Part shown: one piece after another, positions 20,222 to 31,853 of the stretch
Layout of the letters: each line of letters opens with the position of its first letter
How positions within the stretch are numbered: the first letter of the stretch is position 1
DNA from: Enterobacter vonholyi
Lineage (GTDB): Bacteria > Pseudomonadota > Gammaproteobacteria > Enterobacterales > Enterobacteriaceae
Assembly (NCBI RefSeq): GCF_008364555.1
Contig: NZ_VTUC01000038.1
Coordinates: forward strand, 1-64,000
Direction: 5' to 3'
Length of the DNA: 64,000 bases
Made by a program: the position numbers and the translations under genes
The notes under the pieces: model-generated
Database searches by the model: none
Seen by the model: the letters and a program-made list of their open reading frames with translations, nothing else
What the model was told of the DNA's origin: nothing

Positions 20222-20677
20222 TCAGGACTCCCGGCTACGAGCACACATCATCGTCGCTTCGCAAACAACTTTGCCGTCAACCAGCGCTACGCCTTTGAAG
20301 CGAGTCAGGCCACGACGCGTTTTTTCAAAAGTGACTTCCATGATCATCTGATCACCAGGCACGACAGGGCGCTTAAAGCGCGCTTCATCAATACCCGCGA
20401 AGTAATACAGCTCACCTGGCTCCAGTTTACCGACGCTTTTAAACGCCAGAATACCGGTAGCCTGAGCCATCGCTTCCAGAATCAACACACCCGGGAAGAT
20501 AGGCTTACCAGGGAAGTGCCCCTGGAAGAACGGCTCGTTCACGGAAACATTTTTCACTGCGCGCAGAAAACGACCTTCTTCAAAATCCAGCACACGGTCT
20601 ACCAGCAGAAACGGGTAGCGGTGCGGCAGAAGTTCTAAAATCTCTTCAATATGCAGAGTATGAGTGTCAGTAGTCAA
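20222..20677 (-). CDS. fabZ: 3-hydroxyacyl-ACP dehydratase FabZ
   Basis: Dehydrates (R)-3-hydroxyacyl-ACP in fatty-acid elongation. The 151-residue hot-dog-fold protein has catalytic His54 (FQGHFPG) and Glu68 (LILEAM). I use a TTG start at 20677, which is preceded by GGAAGAG at good spacing and yields the family N-terminus (M)[19 protein letters not shown] longer ATG-initiated frame from 20719 adds 14 unlikely residues. Some 100 bp separate it from lpxD. Confidence 0.96.
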   Translation of the reverse strand: MTTDTHTLHIEEILELLPHRYPFLLVDRVLDFEEGRFLRAVKNVSVNEPFFQGHFPGKPIFPGVLILEAMAQATGILAFKSVGKLEPGELYYFAGIDEARFKRPVVPGDQMIMEVTFEKTRRGLTRFKGVALVDGKVVCEATMMCARSRES

Positions 20678-20779
20678 AATACTCTTCCTGTCAAAATGTA
20701 CTGATAACAATAATAACACGGCCTGCCGGTTTATTAGAAAGCCGACAGGCCGGGAAAAATAGCGTTAAACGGATGACGC

Positions 20780-21805
20780 TTAATCTTGTTGATCGATCTT
20801 ACGCTCAAGAGACTTGAGGCGCTTGTTCATATCATCAATGTTCATCACCAGAGCTGCTGTTTTACGCCATACCTTGTTGGGCTGAAGCGGAATGCCGGAG
20901 GAATAGACGCCAGGTTCAGTGATAGGACGCATTACCATGCCCATTCCCGTCACGGTGACCTTGTCGCATATTTCCATATGGCCATTAATCACGCTCGCGC
21001 CGCCAATCATGCAATAACGGCCAATTTTCAGGCTGCCTGCCATGATGACGCCACCCGCAACCGCGGTATTGTCGCCAATCACAACGTTATGCGCAATCTG
21101 GCACTGGTTATCGATGATAACACCATTGCCAATGATCGTGTCGTCAAGCGCGCCACGGTCAATGGTGGTACAGGCGCCGATCTCTACGCGATCGCCAATA
21201 ATAACGCGACCAAGCTGCGGGATCTTAACCCAGTTACCGCGATCGTTAGCGTAACCAAAGCCATCGGAACCAATCACGGTGCTGGACTGGACGAGGCAAT
21301 TTTCGCCAATTTCAACGTCATGATAAACGGACACGTTGGCCCATAAACGGGTCCCGGCGCCGATTTTCGTATTTTTCCCAACGAAGCAACCTGGGCCAAT
21401 GACGACGTTATCGCCCAGCACAACGCCGGATTCGATAACCGCATTCGCGCCAACGGCGACGTTGTTACCCAGCCTGGCCGTCGCATCAATCGCTGCACTG
21501 GCAGCAATGTTCTGGGCCGGCTGCGGCGTGGTATCGAGAATTTGAGCCATGCGTGCATACGTCAGGTAGGGGTTTTTCACTACCAGCGCGCTTACAGTGG
21601 CAAATGGAAGATCGTCCTGCGTCAGTACAACAGCTGACGCCTGGCATTGAGCCAGTTGCTCACGGTACTTAGGGCTTACCATGAAGGTAATCGTGCCAGC
21701 TTTAGCAGATTGCATGGACGCAACAGCGGTGATGACGATATCGCCATCACCGTGTAATTCTGCATCCAACTGCTGAGCTAAATCAGCCAGTCGAATTGAA
21801 GGCAT
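20780..21805 (-). CDS. lpxD: UDP-3-O-(3-hydroxymyristoyl)glucosamine N-acyltransferase LpxD
   Basis: Third step of lipid A synthesis: N-acylates UDP-3-O-acyl-glucosamine using hydroxymyristoyl-ACP. The 341 residues comprise an N-terminal uridine-binding domain (about 1-100), a left-handed beta-helix of hexapeptide repeats with the catalytic His in [11 protein letters not shown] (near 239), and a C-terminal helix. It begins 3 nt after skp ends, so the chaperone and lipid A gene are co-expressed. Confidence 0.98.
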   Translation of the reverse strand: MPSIRLADLAQQLDAELHGDGDIVITAVASMQSAKAGTITFMVSPKYREQLAQCQASAVVLTQDDLPFATVSALVVKNPYLTYARMAQILDTTPQPAQNIAASAAIDATARLGNNVAVGANAVIESGVVLGDNVVIGPGCFVGKNTKIGAGTRLWANVSVYHDVEIGENCLVQSSTVIGSDGFGYANDRGNWVKIPQLGRVIIGDRVEIGACTTIDRGALDDTIIGNGVIIDNQCQIAHNVVIGDNTAVAGGVIMAGSLKIGRYCMIGGASVINGHMEICDKVTVTGMGMVMRPITEPGVYSSGIPLQPNKVWRKTAALVMNIDDMNKRLKSLERKIDQQD

Positions 21806-21808
21806 TAC

Positions 21809-22303
21809 TTATTTAACCTGTTTCAGAACATCAGCAGTGATGTCTTTAACATCTTTGCTGTTGAAAGCAACGGCGTTCGCATCAACAACCAGATCGATGC
21901 TCTGATCGGCAGCCACTGCTTTAACAGCGGTCTGAATGCGAGTCACCAGCTTGCCGCGTTCTTCGTTAGAACGACGCTGACGATCCTGCTCGAAAGCCTG
22001 CGCTTTCTGGGAGAACGTCTGGCGCTGAGCCATTACGTCTTTTTCCAGCTTGCTGCGGTCGCTTGCTTTCATGGTAGAACCATCACGCTGCAGACGCTGC
22101 ATTTTGGACTGAAGATCGTTTTCCATACCCTGCAGTTCGCTTGCACGGCCTTTGAATTCGTTTTCCAGAGTCGCAGAAACACCTGTTTTCTGTGCAACCT
22201 GCTGGAACAAATTACCCATGTTGACGATTGCAATTTTGTCTGCTGCCTGAGCAGAAGTTGCCATCGCTAAACCGAGACCTGCAGCTAATAACCACTTTTT
22301 CAC
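21809..22303 (-). CDS. skp: Periplasmic chaperone Skp (OmpH)
   Basis: Trimeric 'jellyfish' chaperone that holds unfolded outer-membrane proteins in the periplasm for delivery to BamA. I use a GTG start at 22303, which gives [20 protein letters not shown], a 20-residue signal peptide, with AAGGAG 7 nt upstream. The longer frame from 22408 is rejected. The mature protein is Lys/Arg-rich with long alpha-helical tentacles. At 164 residues it is about three longer than E. coli Skp; the extra residues lie in the tentacle region ([11 protein letters not shown]). The gene is between bamA and lpxD. Confidence 0.95.
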   Translation of the reverse strand: MKKWLLAAGLGLAMATSAQAADKIAIVNMGNLFQQVAQKTGVSATLENEFKGRASELQGMENDLQSKMQRLQRDGSTMKASDRSKLEKDVMAQRQTFSQKAQAFEQDRQRRSNEERGKLVTRIQTAVKAVAADQSIDLVVDANAVAFNSKDVKDITADVLKQVK

Positions 22304-22425
22304 AATTAACTCCTTACCATCCCATTGGCACCAGAAGGTACCGTTCTTTGCGTGGCAAGGCGACCGTGTTACCGATCGCCAGTTGTCAGCGCTACACTGC
22401 CAACGCATTCCTTTGCAGCGGATTA

Positions 22426-24843
22426 TTACCAGGTTTTACCAATGTTAAACTGGAATTGCTCCGCTTTGTCTCCATCGTATTTCTTAAACGGCTGGGCGTA
22501 AGAGAAGACCAACGGCCCCAGCGGTGACATCCATTGTAATGCGATACCGGCAGACATGCGAATATTGCTCGGATCGCTGTAGTCTGGAACGCCCTCTGCG
22601 CGCATCTGGGCAGTATTCTGCCAGTTGGTATCCCACACGGTACCTGCATCCCAGAAGAAGGACGTACGGACCGAGTTCGCGTATTTATCACTGATAAACG
22701 GCGTTGGCGTGATGAACTCCAGGCTGGCAACGGCCATGGCGTTACCGCCCACCGCGTCATCAGAGCTACAGACTTCGGAAGAGGAAGACTTATTACAGTT
22801 ATCTTTGTCGTTCCCGCCGTAGTAAACCGCTTTCGGACCAATGTTGTTGGACTGGAAACCACGAACGGTGCTGGAGCCACCCGCATAGAAGTTTTCATAG
22901 AACGGCAGTTCTTTGCCACCCAGACCATCGCCATAGCCCCAACGGGTACGACCCAGAACCACCCACTTATGATCGTCATCGATCGGGAAGTAGGATGCGG
23001 TATCAAGCGTGACCTTATAGAACTCGTTATCGGAACCCGGAACTGTAACTTTACCGTTCAGGTTGACGCGAGAACCTTCCGTTGGGAAGTAGCCGCGGTC
23101 GAGACGGTTATAGGTCCAACCGTAGTTAAAGGTGAAGTCATCCGCCGCGAAGCCATTGTCATGACCAGTTTTGCTGGTTGACTGGCCGATAGAGTCCAGA
23201 TAACGCCACATCGCCACCTGAGGTTGCATGTTGGACAGGTCGTTATGCACGTAACCTAAGCCCGCACGCAGGGTGTTGTATTCGTTAACCGGGAAGCCAA
23301 GCGTACCGTCTACACCGTAACTCTTGTTGGTGTAAGAAGACAGATCCGCGTCGTCTGCTTTAAAGTCGTTATAGAAAATACGACCGCCCAGGCTCACACC
23401 GTCTACGGTGAAGTATGGGTTAGTTACAGAGAACTCAGAGTAGGTCTGGTAGTCGTTTTTGGTGCCGTTAATACCGACAGAGTAACCTGTACCCAGCCAG
23501 TTATCCTGCTGCACGCCGACCTGGAAGCTGACGCCGCTTTCAGTACCGTAGCCCACACCGAAGTTGAAGCTACCGGTGTTGCGCTCTTTCACTTTATAAA
23601 CGACATCAACCTGATCCGGGCTGCCCGGTACGCGCTGGGTATCGGTATCCACCGTTTCAAAATAACCCAGACGGTTCAGACGCTCTTTACCCTGATCAAC
23701 GAGGTCGCTACCCAACCATGCGCCTTCCATCTGACGCATTTCGCGACGCAGAACGGAATCTTTGGAGGTGTCGTTACCGACGAAGCGGATCTTACGCACG
23801 TAGAAACGGTTGCCCGCATCAACATTCACATGCAGCTTAACGGTTTTATCCGCATCATTGATTTCAGGCTGAGTCTGTACGCGCGGATAGGCATAACCAT
23901 AGCGGCCGAGCAGCTTCTTGATGCTGTCTTCCATTTTGGTTACCTTGGAACCGCTATACAGGTCGCCTGGCTGAATTTTGGTCAGTGATTCGATTTCAGC
24001 AGAATGCCCCGCCAGATTACCACTCACTTCAACACCAGAAAGCTTGTACTGCTCGCCTTCAGTGATGTTAACCGTAATGTAGATGCCTTTCTTGTCCGGA
24101 GTCAGACTGACCTGAGTCGAGTCGATGTTGAAACGCGCATAGCCACGATCGAGATAGTAGCTGCGCAGGGTTTCAAGGTCGCCCGCCAGTTTCTGTTTCT
24201 GGTATTTGCGATCGCCTACCACGTTCCACCATGGCACTTCATCGCGCAGCTGGAAGGTGGAGATCAGTTCGTCGGTGCTGAACGCATGGTTGCCGACAAT
24301 GTTGATCTGCTGGATCTTCGCAGAAACACCTTCCTGGAAGACCAGCTTCAGGTCAACACGGTTACGTGGCAGCGGAGTGACAACCGCTTTCACGCTGGCA
24401 CTGTATTTACCGACGCTGTAGTAGAAGTCTTCCAGACCTTTTTCAATGTCTGAAAGGGTTGTGCGGTCCAGAGATTCACCCACACGAACACCCGATGCTT
24501 CAAGGTTCTGCTTGAGCATGTCATCTTTCACCGACTTGTTACCGGAGAAAGTGATACTGGCGATCGTTGGACGTTCTTTTACCTGTACCAGCAGCGTATC
24601 ACCATCGCGCAGGACGCGAACGTCCTCAAAGTTGCCGGTGGCAAACAGAGCACGGATGGTGTTACTGATATCATCATCATTAACCGTATCGCCGGGGCGT
24701 ACAGGCATACTGAGGAGGGCCGCACCAACGGCGACACGCTGGAGGCCTTCGAAATGAATGTCTTTCACTACGAACCCGTCAGCACCGTATACGGTGGCGC
24801 TGCTAAACAGCAGCGACGCTATGAGCAACTTTTTCATCGCCAT
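22426..24843 (-). CDS. bamA: Outer-membrane protein assembly factor BamA
   Basis: Essential Omp85 insertase that folds beta-barrels into the outer membrane. The 805 residues have a 20-residue signal peptide (cleaved after VYG), five POTRA domains to about 420, then a 16-strand barrel. The conserved VRGFQ of loop 6 is present, and the protein ends in an aromatic beta-signal (FNIGKTW). It is about five residues shorter than E. coli BamA. Most change is in loop 6, where a Cys pair survives within a shorter, Ser-rich tip ([15 protein letters not shown]). It lies between rseP and skp. Confidence 0.98.
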   Translation of the reverse strand: MAMKKLLIASLLFSSATVYGADGFVVKDIHFEGLQRVAVGAALLSMPVRPGDTVNDDDISNTIRALFATGNFEDVRVLRDGDTLLVQVKERPTIASITFSGNKSVKDDMLKQNLEASGVRVGESLDRTTLSDIEKGLEDFYYSVGKYSASVKAVVTPLPRNRVDLKLVFQEGVSAKIQQINIVGNHAFSTDELISTFQLRDEVPWWNVVGDRKYQKQKLAGDLETLRSYYLDRGYARFNIDSTQVSLTPDKKGIYITVNITEGEQYKLSGVEVSGNLAGHSAEIESLTKIQPGDLYSGSKVTKMEDSIKKLLGRYGYAYPRVQTQPEINDADKTVKLHVNVDAGNRFYVRKIRFVGNDTSKDSVLRREMRQMEGAWLGSDLVDQGKERLNRLGYFETVDTDTQRVPGSPDQVDVVYKVKERNTGSFNFGVGYGTESGVSFQVGVQQDNWLGTGYSVGINGTKNDYQTYSEFSVTNPYFTVDGVSLGGRIFYNDFKADDADLSSYTNKSYGVDGTLGFPVNEYNTLRAGLGYVHNDLSNMQPQVAMWRYLDSIGQSTSKTGHDNGFAADDFTFNYGWTYNRLDRGYFPTEGSRVNLNGKVTVPGSDNEFYKVTLDTASYFPIDDDHKWVVLGRTRWGYGDGLGGKELPFYENFYAGGSSTVRGFQSNNIGPKAVYYGGNDKDNCNKSSSSEVCSSDDAVGGNAMAVASLEFITPTPFISDKYANSVRTSFFWDAGTVWDTNWQNTAQMRAEGVPDYSDPSNIRMSAGIALQWMSPLGPLVFSYAQPFKKYDGDKAEQFQFNIGKTW

Positions 24844-24872
24844 CGTTATTATGCGTTCTTCCTAACACTCTC

Positions 24873-26225
24873 TTACAACCGAGAGAAATCATTGAAAAGT
24901 GCAAGCCCCATTAACAGCACCAGCAGAATCGAGCCAATGCGATAACTAAAGTCTTGAACTCGCTCGGATACCGGTCCGCCTTTTAGCTTTTCAATCGCTA
25001 AAAACAGCAGATGACCCCCGTCTAAAACGGGAAGCGGGAACAGGTTGATTATCCCAAGGTTCACGCTAATGAGCGCGAGGAACATGAGATAGTAAATCAC
25101 CCCGAATTCCGCTGACATCCCAGCCCCCTGAGCAATCGAAATTGGCCCACTGAGGTTGTTCAGTTTCACATCACCGGTTATCAATTTCCCCAACATGTTG
25201 ACCGTCAGCTTCATCAGTTGCCATGTTTTATCCGTGGCTTCAAGGATGGCGCTGAACGGCCCATACTGGCGTATTGTCTTGTACTCATCTGGCAGCGGGA
25301 TCACTTTTGGCACAACGCCTGCAAACCCTTCTGCCTTTTTGCCGACCGACTTCGTATCCGGAATCAGCGTCAGCGAAAGCGGACTACCCTGCCTTTCAAC
25401 TTCCAGCGCGAGAGACGTTCCCGGATTATCGCGCACCAGAGTAACAAAGGTCATCCACTCTGTTAATGGTTGACCATCGACTTTAACGATCCTGTCGCCC
25501 GCTTGCAAACCCGCTTTGCTCGCTGCCGAATTTGCCTGTACTTCGGCTAATACCGGCTCGATCTGCGGGCCGCGCGGACGAATGCCCAGCGCAGCGACGG
25601 GATCCTCTTTGTCTGGCTCGAAACGCCAGTGGCGTAAATCAAGTACTTTGTCCTGACGCGTATCAGAACCAAACGGCGATACGCTGATGGTGGTCTGCGG
25701 ATCGCCAATTTTGGCTACCAGCTGCAGTCGCACGGCATCCCAATCAGGGGTTTCGATGCCATCAATCGCTTTAAGTTCCATCCCGGATGTAATTTGCGCA
25801 CTCGCCGCAATGGAGTTGGGGGCAATTTCACCCACCACAGGACGTACGCCAGGAACGCCGATGATAAACACCAGCCAGTACGCAAAAATCGCAAAGATAA
25901 AGTTGGCTACCGGTCCGGCAGCAATGATGGCAGCGCGTTGTCCAACGGTTTTATTGTTGAATGCGCTGTGTCGCAGCTCGGGAGCGACAGGCTCGACGCG
26001 TTCGTCGAGCATTTTGACGTAGCCGCCCAGCGGAATAAGGGCGATGACAAACTCTGTGCCATGACGGTCTGTGCGCGTCCAGAGTGATTTACCAAAACCG
26101 ATGGAAAACCGCTCTACGCGCACGCCACAGCGGCGAGCAACCCAGAAATGGCCAAATTCATGCACGGTAATCAGTACACCCAGTGCAACAATGAACGCCG
26201 CCAGATTCCAGAGAATGCTCAGCAT
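24873..26225 (-). CDS. rseP: Site-2 intramembrane zinc metalloprotease RseP
   Basis: Inner-membrane protease that cuts RseA after DegS, releasing sigma-E; it also removes signal peptide remnants. The 450-residue protein has four membrane segments, the zinc motif HEFGH (22-26), two periplasmic PDZ domains and the second active-site motif LDGGH near 400. I start at [16 protein letters not shown]; a frame opening 45 nt upstream adds residues not in the family. It lies 11 nt after cdsA. The sigma-E target degP, with a visible sigma-E promoter, is also in this window. Confidence 0.97.
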   Translation of the reverse strand: MLSILWNLAAFIVALGVLITVHEFGHFWVARRCGVRVERFSIGFGKSLWTRTDRHGTEFVIALIPLGGYVKMLDERVEPVAPELRHSAFNNKTVGQRAAIIAAGPVANFIFAIFAYWLVFIIGVPGVRPVVGEIAPNSIAASAQITSGMELKAIDGIETPDWDAVRLQLVAKIGDPQTTISVSPFGSDTRQDKVLDLRHWRFEPDKEDPVAALGIRPRGPQIEPVLAEVQANSAASKAGLQAGDRIVKVDGQPLTEWMTFVTLVRDNPGTSLALEVERQGSPLSLTLIPDTKSVGKKAEGFAGVVPKVIPLPDEYKTIRQYGPFSAILEATDKTWQLMKLTVNMLGKLITGDVKLNNLSGPISIAQGAGMSAEFGVIYYLMFLALISVNLGIINLFPLPVLDGGHLLFLAIEKLKGGPVSERVQDFSYRIGSILLVLLMGLALFNDFSRL

Positions 26226-26236
26226 AAAACCTTCCG

Positions 26237-27094
26237 TTAAATCGTCCCGAATACCAGTAAAAGCAAACACGCAAACACTGGAACAGCCGCTGTCAGGCTA
26301 TCAATGCGATCCAGTATACCGCCATGCCCTGGAATCAGGTGTCCGCTATCCTTAATCCCTGCTTCGCGCTTAAACATACTTTCGGTCAAATCACCGAGCA
26401 CGGAGGCAAGGGCAGCAAAAATCGAGCACACCAGCAGTATTGACGGTGCCACTTCAAGATTCGCCCAGACGCCGTAGCCCCAAGAGATGATCGCTGCCGT
26501 AAACAGGCCGCCGATGAATCCTTGCCAGGTTTTGCCCGGAGAAACCTTCGGTGCCAGCTTATGTTTACCAAACAGTTTACCAAACATATAGGCCCCGGAG
26601 TCAGCACCCCAGACCAGAATCATTACATAAAGCAGCCAGATCGCACCGCTATAGTGGTTTTCGTCGTAGTGCCAGGCTCGCAGCGCAACCATACCCCAGA
26701 AAAAAGGAATAATTGTGAGCAAACCAAAAATCAGTCGCAGCACTTTTGAATTACGCCATAATGCCGCAGAACCTGGATAAAAAAGAACCAGCAACAGCGC
26801 GGCAACCCACCAGGCCAACGATATCCACAAGGAACCGGCAACCAGTGGCTGATGAATATCATGGTGATATTCAGGCAACGTAAACAGCATTATGGCCAGG
26901 ATAAAACCACAAAGTACCGCAAGCCATACTCGCTGAGTGCGCGAGGTAAAGCCGCTAAACTGTCCCCATTCCCACGCAGCGAGCATACACACCACCAGCG
27001 TGACAATAGCGAATCCCACCGGGGGCAGTAAAAACAGCGCCGCAATGACAATGGGTATTAATACAAAAGCGGAAATCAGGCGATACTTCAGCAA
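26237..27094 (-). CDS. cdsA: Phosphatidate cytidylyltransferase CdsA
   Basis: Makes CDP-diacylglycerol from phosphatidate and CTP, the precursor of all phospholipids, in the inner membrane. The 285 residues are mostly hydrophobic with multiple membrane segments. They end with the family signature [17 protein letters not shown] followed by HLIPGHGG. The start is a TTG (reading MLKYRLIS) preceded by GGGGG. It is 12 nt from uppS and 11 nt from rseP, so it sits tightly inside the operon. Confidence 0.96.
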   Translation of the reverse strand: MLKYRLISAFVLIPIVIAALFLLPPVGFAIVTLVVCMLAAWEWGQFSGFTSRTQRVWLAVLCGFILAIMLFTLPEYHHDIHQPLVAGSLWISLAWWVAALLLVLFYPGSAALWRNSKVLRLIFGLLTIIPFFWGMVALRAWHYDENHYSGAIWLLYVMILVWGADSGAYMFGKLFGKHKLAPKVSPGKTWQGFIGGLFTAAIISWGYGVWANLEVAPSILLVCSIFAALASVLGDLTESMFKREAGIKDSGHLIPGHGGILDRIDSLTAAVPVFACLLLLVFGTI

Positions 27095-27106
27095 AAGCTA
27101 CCCCCA

Positions 27107-27865
27107 TCAGGCTTTGTCGCCACCAGGCTCGGTGCCGCCGAAACGACGCTCTCGATTGGCAAAGGCATGCAGCGCACCTTCAAAGTCTTGTTCATCAAAA
27201 TCGGGCCAAAGAACATCCGTAAAGTAAAGTTCGGCATAGGCAATTTGCCATATCAAAAAGTTACTTATGCGATGTTCCCCCCCTGTCCTAATTACCAAAT
27301 CCACGGGAGCCTGTTCATTCATGCAGATTTGCTTGCTCAGCGCCTCTTCATCAATTTGGTCGGGTCTCAACAGCCCTTCCTGAACCTGTTCGGCTAGATG
27401 CCGAACGCCCTGGATAATATCCCAGCGTCCGCCGTAATTCGCCGCAATATTCAGCGTAAGACCGGTATTATTTTCCGTCAGCGCTTCTGCTTTACGAATC
27501 CGTTCCTGCAAACGTGAGTTAAAACGACTGGTATCGCCAATGATACGCAGGCGGACGTTGTGGCGGTGCAGGCTTTTTACTTCGCTGTCTAGCGCCCACA
27601 CAAACAATTCCATCAACGCAGTCACTTCCTGCAGAGGCCGATTCCAGTTTTCACTGCTAAAAGCATAGAGCGTTAACGCATCAATGCCGTTGTTGGCGGC
27701 AAAAGAAACGGCGCGGCGAACGGATTTCGCCCCCGCTTTATGCCCAAAGGCTCGTATCTTCCCTTGTCTTTTCGCCCAGCGGCCATTGCCATCCATAATG
27801 ATTGCTACATGACGGCAGCCATGAGCTGGCAAATTTTCGCTTATTGGTTGATTCGCAGACAACAT
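27107..27865 (-). CDS. uppS: Undecaprenyl diphosphate synthase
   Basis: Cis-prenyltransferase that extends farnesyl-PP with eight isopentenyl units to make the C55 carrier for peptidoglycan and O-antigen. The 252 residues have the catalytic MDGNGRW motif (Asp25). The C-terminal RTGGEHRISNFLIWQ binds substrate and magnesium. It is the first gene of the uppS-cdsA-rseP-bamA run, preceded by the dxr terminator. It uses isopentenyl-PP from the pathway begun by Dxr next door. Confidence 0.97.
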   Translation of the reverse strand: MLSANQPISENLPAHGCRHVAIIMDGNGRWAKRQGKIRAFGHKAGAKSVRRAVSFAANNGIDALTLYAFSSENWNRPLQEVTALMELFVWALDSEVKSLHRHNVRLRIIGDTSRFNSRLQERIRKAEALTENNTGLTLNIAANYGGRWDIIQGVRHLAEQVQEGLLRPDQIDEEALSKQICMNEQAPVDLVIRTGGEHRISNFLIWQIAYAELYFTDVLWPDFDEQDFEGALHAFANRERRFGGTEPGGDKA

Positions 27866-27925
27866 AACGCGTTTTTTGTCCCTGAAAAGGATTTAACGGT
27901 ACTCAGGAATACTGAAGCCTATACA

Positions 27926-27951
27926 TAAAAAAGCCGTGTCAAACCACGGCT
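27926..27951 (-). terminator. Terminator after dxr
   Basis: Minus strand: stem AGCCGTG / CACGGCT with loop GTTTGA, followed by a run of T. It separates dxr from uppS. About 100 bp beyond the dxr stop. Confidence 0.9.
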
Positions 27952-28051
27952 CACCTGACCACATTAAGTCAAATACCTGCGATCAGGTGGCGCAGACTAT
28001 ATCACTGAAGCCCAACGCTAACAAATAGCACGACGACTAGTGCTTGCTTTA

Positions 28052-29251
28052 TCACCAGCTTGCGAGACGTGTCACCTGTTGGCGCGCAATATTACGCGCA
28101 GCTGCATCCACCGCCAGCACCTCTTCCACGCTTTGTGGTTCGCGCAAATCCATCATCTCCAGTACCGATAAATTTAACGACGCGATATCGGTAAAACGAA
28201 TTTGCTGATTCAGAAATGCCTCAACGGTAATTTCATTGGCTGCATTAAGTGCCGTTGTCGCCGCCTGCCCCTGGTCAAAGGCAGTCATCGCAAGCTTCAG
28301 ACAAGGATAGCGATCGTAATCTGGTTCACTGAACGTCAGGGAACTTAGCTTGCAGAAATCAAGCGGCTTCACGCCGGATTTCACTCGATTTGGCCACGCC
28401 ATTGAATGGGCAATCGGCGTACGCATGTCCGGCTCGCCCAGCTGCGCCAGCACGCTGCCATCCTGATAACGCACCATCGAATGAATGACCGATTGCGGGT
28501 GAATCAGTACTTCCATCTGTTTCGCTGACGCATTAAACAACCAGCGCGCTTCAATGTATTCCAGACCTTTGTTCATCATGGTGGCAGAGTCAACGGAGAT
28601 TTTACGCCCCATCGACCAGTTCGGATGACGGCACGCCTGATCCGGCGTCATGGCGCGCAGTTCAGACAGTGGCGTTTCACGGAACGGGCCACCAGACCCG
28701 GTAAGCAGAATCGACACGACGCCATTCTGCTCCAGGTCAGCGTACCCCAGGTTCTGTTGAAAAGGTTGCGGTAAACTCTGAAAAATCGCGTTGTGCTCGC
28801 TGTCGACCGGTAGAAGACGCGCGCCGCGCTGCTTCACCGCGTCCATAAACAGGCGTCCGCAGGTGACTAGCGACTCTTTATTGGCCAGCAGAACGTCCTT
28901 ACCGGCATCAATCGCGGCAAGCGTCGGCAATAATCCTGCCGCCCCGACAATGGCCGCCATCACCTGATCCACCTCATCCAGCGCCGCCATCTCGCAGGCC
29001 GCCTGTTGGCCACTCAGCACCTCGGTTCGGCTGCCCTGTTCAATCAGCCGTGCTCTGAGCAGACGCGCGCTCTCTTCGTCATCCATCACCGCATAGCGGG
29101 GCGTAAACTCCAGGCACTGCTCAACCATTCGCTGCACATTCTTACCGGCCACCAGCGCTGTCACGGTGTAAAGTTCAGGATTATGGCGAACAACGTCGAG
29201 AGTGCTGCAACCGATGGAACCAGTTGAGCCGAGGAGTGTTAAATGCTTCAT
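28052..29251 (-). CDS. dxr: 1-deoxy-D-xylulose 5-phosphate reductoisomerase
   Basis: Second enzyme of the MEP isoprenoid pathway; makes 2-C-methyl-erythritol 4-phosphate with NADPH and is the fosmidomycin target. The 399 residues begin [17 protein letters not shown], with the NADPH-binding glycine motif at 8-14. They include the metal/substrate site [12 protein letters not shown] and the flexible loop region around [23 protein letters not shown]. It lies 93 bp after frr, with the frr hairpin between. Confidence 0.98.
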   Translation of the reverse strand: MKHLTLLGSTGSIGCSTLDVVRHNPELYTVTALVAGKNVQRMVEQCLEFTPRYAVMDDEESARLLRARLIEQGSRTEVLSGQQAACEMAALDEVDQVMAAIVGAAGLLPTLAAIDAGKDVLLANKESLVTCGRLFMDAVKQRGARLLPVDSEHNAIFQSLPQPFQQNLGYADLEQNGVVSILLTGSGGPFRETPLSELRAMTPDQACRHPNWSMGRKISVDSATMMNKGLEYIEARWLFNASAKQMEVLIHPQSVIHSMVRYQDGSVLAQLGEPDMRTPIAHSMAWPNRVKSGVKPLDFCKLSSLTFSEPDYDRYPCLKLAMTAFDQGQAATTALNAANEITVEAFLNQQIRFTDIASLNLSVLEMMDLREPQSVEEVLAVDAAARNIARQQVTRLASW

Positions 29252-29278
29252 GGGATGCCCGAAAAGTTAGACCAGATA

Positions 29279-29328
29279 AAAGCAAAACGCCGCCAGCAAG
29301 ACCCGAAGTCCCTCTGAACGGCGTTTAT
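29279..29328 (-). terminator. Probable terminator after frr
   Basis: Minus strand: outer stem AAACGCCG / CGGCGTTT enclosing an arm of about 26 nt with internal pairing, then TTGCTTTT. A larger and less compact hairpin than its neighbours. Confidence 0.6.
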
Positions 29329-29344
29329 CAGTGTACGACAGAAA

Positions 29345-29902
29345 TCAGAACTGCATCAGTTCCGCTTCTTTATCTGCCAGCGCCGCATCAATTTTCTTGA
29401 TGGCAGCGTCGGTCATTTTCTGAATGTCGTCCTGAGAACGACGATCGTCATCTTCACTGATCTCTTTTTCTTTCAGCAGCGCTTTTACTTTATCGTTCGC
29501 GTCGCGACGGACGTTACGCACGGATACACGACCCTGCTCAGCTTCGCCACGAACCACTTTGATCAGATCTTTACGACGCTCTTCGGTCAGCGGTGGCAGT
29601 GGAACGCGGATGTCAGCACCCGCAGAGCTTGGGTTCAGACCAAGGTCAGACGCCATGATCGCTTTCTCAACCGCCGGGCCCATAGAACGATCGAACACGT
29701 TGATTTTCAGCGTACGGGTATCTTCTACCGTTACGCTCGCCAGCTGACGCAGAGGAGTTGGCGTACCGTAGTACTCAACAATGATGCCATCCAGCAGGCT
29801 TGGAGAAGCACGGCCAGTACGGATTTTGCTGATTTGGGTTTTGAACGCTTCTACGCATTTTTCCATGCGTACTTCAGCATCTTTTCTGATGTCGTTAATC
29901 AC
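29345..29902 (-). CDS. frr: Ribosome recycling factor
   Basis: With EF-G it splits post-termination ribosomes for reuse. The 185 residues are the exact family length, with a three-helix bundle and a small beta/alpha domain. Conserved segments include [25 protein letters not shown] and the C-terminal [19 protein letters not shown]. The start is GTG, as in E. coli. It is downstream of pyrH by 167 bp, with a weak inverted repeat but no clear terminator in the gap. Confidence 0.98.
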   Translation of the reverse strand: MINDIRKDAEVRMEKCVEAFKTQISKIRTGRASPSLLDGIIVEYYGTPTPLRQLASVTVEDTRTLKINVFDRSMGPAVEKAIMASDLGLNPSSAGADIRVPLPPLTEERRKDLIKVVRGEAEQGRVSVRNVRRDANDKVKALLKEKEISEDDDRRSQDDIQKMTDAAIKKIDAALADKEAELMQF

Positions 29903-30069
29903 GTTACGAATCCTTGAAAACTTGTCTCAGGCAGACTATCCGCCAGCACAGCGCTACAGGTGTGCTAAGTATAGTCGCGTTTAATTCATGACAACGCCAA
30001 AGGCGTGCCCGGGTAAGATACCACTACAAAATAAAGCGGAATCTTACCTGTATTTATCGTCGACGGAAA

Positions 30070-30795
30070 TTATTCCGTGATCAAAGTGCCTTCTTTTTCG
30101 CCCATGACCACGCGACGCAGTGCGCCTGGTTTGTTCATGTTGAAGACACGGATCGGCAGTTTGTGGTCGCGAGCCAGCGTGAAGGCGGCAAGATCCATCA
30201 CTTTCAGCTCTTTATCCAGCACTTCGCTGTAGCTCAGCTGATCGTACATGGTGGCAGAAGGATCTTTTGCCGGGTCGGCAGTAAACACGCCGTCAACTTT
30301 GGTCGCTTTCAGTACCACATCGGCTTCGATCTCGATACCGCGCAGGCAGGCAGCGGAATCGGTCGTAAAGAACGGGTTACCCGTACCGGCGGAGAGGATC
30401 ACCACGCGGTTGTTGCGCAGCAGGCTGATGGCTTCTGCCCAGCTGTAATTATCGCATACGCCATTCAGTGGAATAGCGGACATCAGGCGGGCGTTCACAT
30501 AGGCGCGATGGAGCGCATCACGCATCGCCAGGCCATTCATCACGGTTGCCAGCATACCCATGTGGTCGCCCACAACGCGGTTCATCCCCGCTTTCGCCAG
30601 ACCAGCACCACGGAAAAGGTTGCCACCGCCAATGACCACGCCAACCTGGATACCCAGTTCGACCAGTTCTTTGATTTCCTGTGCCATGCGATCAAGGATG
30701 CTTGCGTCAATACCGAAGCCTTCCGATCCCTGCAGCGCTTCGCCACTCAGCTTAAGCAGAATGCGTTTGTACACGGGTTTTGCATTGGTAGCCAT
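30070..30795 (-). CDS. pyrH: UMP kinase
   Basis: Hexameric UMP kinase (UMP to UDP), inhibited by UTP and activated by GTP. The 241 residues match E. coli. They have an amino-acid-kinase fold with [11 protein letters not shown] (near 56), VSGNAFTTD-type [15 protein letters not shown] (near 132) and [13 protein letters not shown]. It lies 150 bp after tsf, beyond the tsf terminator, so it should have its own promoter. Confidence 0.98.
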   Translation of the reverse strand: MATNAKPVYKRILLKLSGEALQGSEGFGIDASILDRMAQEIKELVELGIQVGVVIGGGNLFRGAGLAKAGMNRVVGDHMGMLATVMNGLAMRDALHRAYVNARLMSAIPLNGVCDNYSWAEAISLLRNNRVVILSAGTGNPFFTTDSAACLRGIEIEADVVLKATKVDGVFTADPAKDPSATMYDQLSYSEVLDKELKVMDLAAFTLARDHKLPIRVFNMNKPGALRRVVMGEKEGTLITE

Positions 30796-30908
30796 GTTTC
30801 TTTCCTGAGACTGTCAACGATTAAGATGGGGGTTAATTCTGGCGACATGATATGCCGCAAATCAGTACAGCGATACTGGAGCCTGTCTGATTTCCTGTGA
30901 CGGGTGAC

Positions 30909-30936
30909 AAAAAGAAGCCGCCCTCAGGCGGCTCCT
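30909..30936 (-). terminator. Terminator after tsf
   Basis: Minus strand: stem GCCGCC / GGCGGC (30932-30917) with loop TGAG, then CTTCTTTTTG. It lies about 10 bp after the tsf stop. Confidence 0.9.
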
Positions 30937-30945
30937 TTTCAATCA

Positions 30946-31797
30946 TTAAGACTGCTTGGACATTGCAGCAACTTCTGCTGCGAAGTCAGTCTCAACTTTC
31001 TCGATGCCTTCGCCCACTTCGAAGCGGATGAAGCCAGTTACGTCAGCGTTGTGCTCTTTCAGCAGCTGAGCAACAGACTTGCTTGGGTCCATTACGAATG
31101 GCTGGCCAGTCAGAGAAACTTCGCCGGTGAATTTCTTCATGCGGCCTTCAACCATTTTCTCTGCGATTTCTTTTGGTTTACCAGACTGCATCGCGATGTC
31201 CAGCTGAACCTGGTACTCTTTCTCAACCACTTCAGCAGACACGTCTTCTGGCTTAACGAATTCTGGCTTGCTTGCAGCGATGTGCATTGCCAGCTGTTTA
31301 ACCAGCTCTTCGTCAGCGCCTTTAGCCGCAACCAGAACACCGATACGTGCACCGTGCTGGTAAGAGCCCAGAACGTCACCTTCCAGAGAAGATACGCGAC
31401 GGATGTTGATGTTCTCACCGATTTTAGCAACCAGCGCAACACGTTCTTCTTCGAACTGTGCTTTCAGAACTTCAACGTCAGTGATTTTACCAGCAACAGC
31501 TGCGTCCAGAACTTTGTTAGCAAATGCCTGGAAACCGCCATCTTTAGCAACGAAGTCAGTCTGGCAGTTAACTTCCAGAATGATGCCGTAGTTGCCGTCG
31601 ATCTTAGTGATGATCACGCCGTCAGCAGCAACGTTGCCTGCTTTTTTAGCTGCTTTGATCGCACCGGATTTACGCATGTTTTCGATTGCCAGCTCGATGT
31701 CGCCGTTCGCTTCAGTCAGCGCTTTTTTGCAATCCATCATGCCTGCGCCAGTACGCTCGCGCAGCTCTTTTACCAGGGATGCGGTAATTTCAGCCAT
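30946..31797 (-). CDS. tsf: Elongation factor Ts
   Basis: Guanine nucleotide exchange factor for EF-Tu. The 283 residues have an N-terminal UBA-like domain ([19 protein letters not shown]), the TDFVAKD motif near residue 80 that contacts EF-Tu and disrupts its magnesium site, and a C-terminal coiled-coil module. It is second in the rpsB-tsf operon, 117 bp after rpsB, with an attenuating hairpin in the gap. It ends at a terminator before pyrH. Confidence 0.99.
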   Translation of the reverse strand: MAEITASLVKELRERTGAGMMDCKKALTEANGDIELAIENMRKSGAIKAAKKAGNVAADGVIITKIDGNYGIILEVNCQTDFVAKDGGFQAFANKVLDAAVAGKITDVEVLKAQFEEERVALVAKIGENINIRRVSSLEGDVLGSYQHGARIGVLVAAKGADEELVKQLAMHIAASKPEFVKPEDVSAEVVEKEYQVQLDIAMQSGKPKEIAEKMVEGRMKKFTGEVSLTGQPFVMDPSKSVAQLLKEHNADVTGFIRFEVGEGIEKVETDFAAEVAAMSKQS

Positions 31798-31853
31798 TCT
31801 TAAATCCTCGGGAGATGTGAACTGCCCGGCCGGGGGCCAAACAGTGTAAATTG

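Noticed and set aside
19490..20638. 382-codon open frame on the plus strand
   Set aside because: Antisense to lpxA and fabZ, both intact and overlapping their neighbours in the known order.
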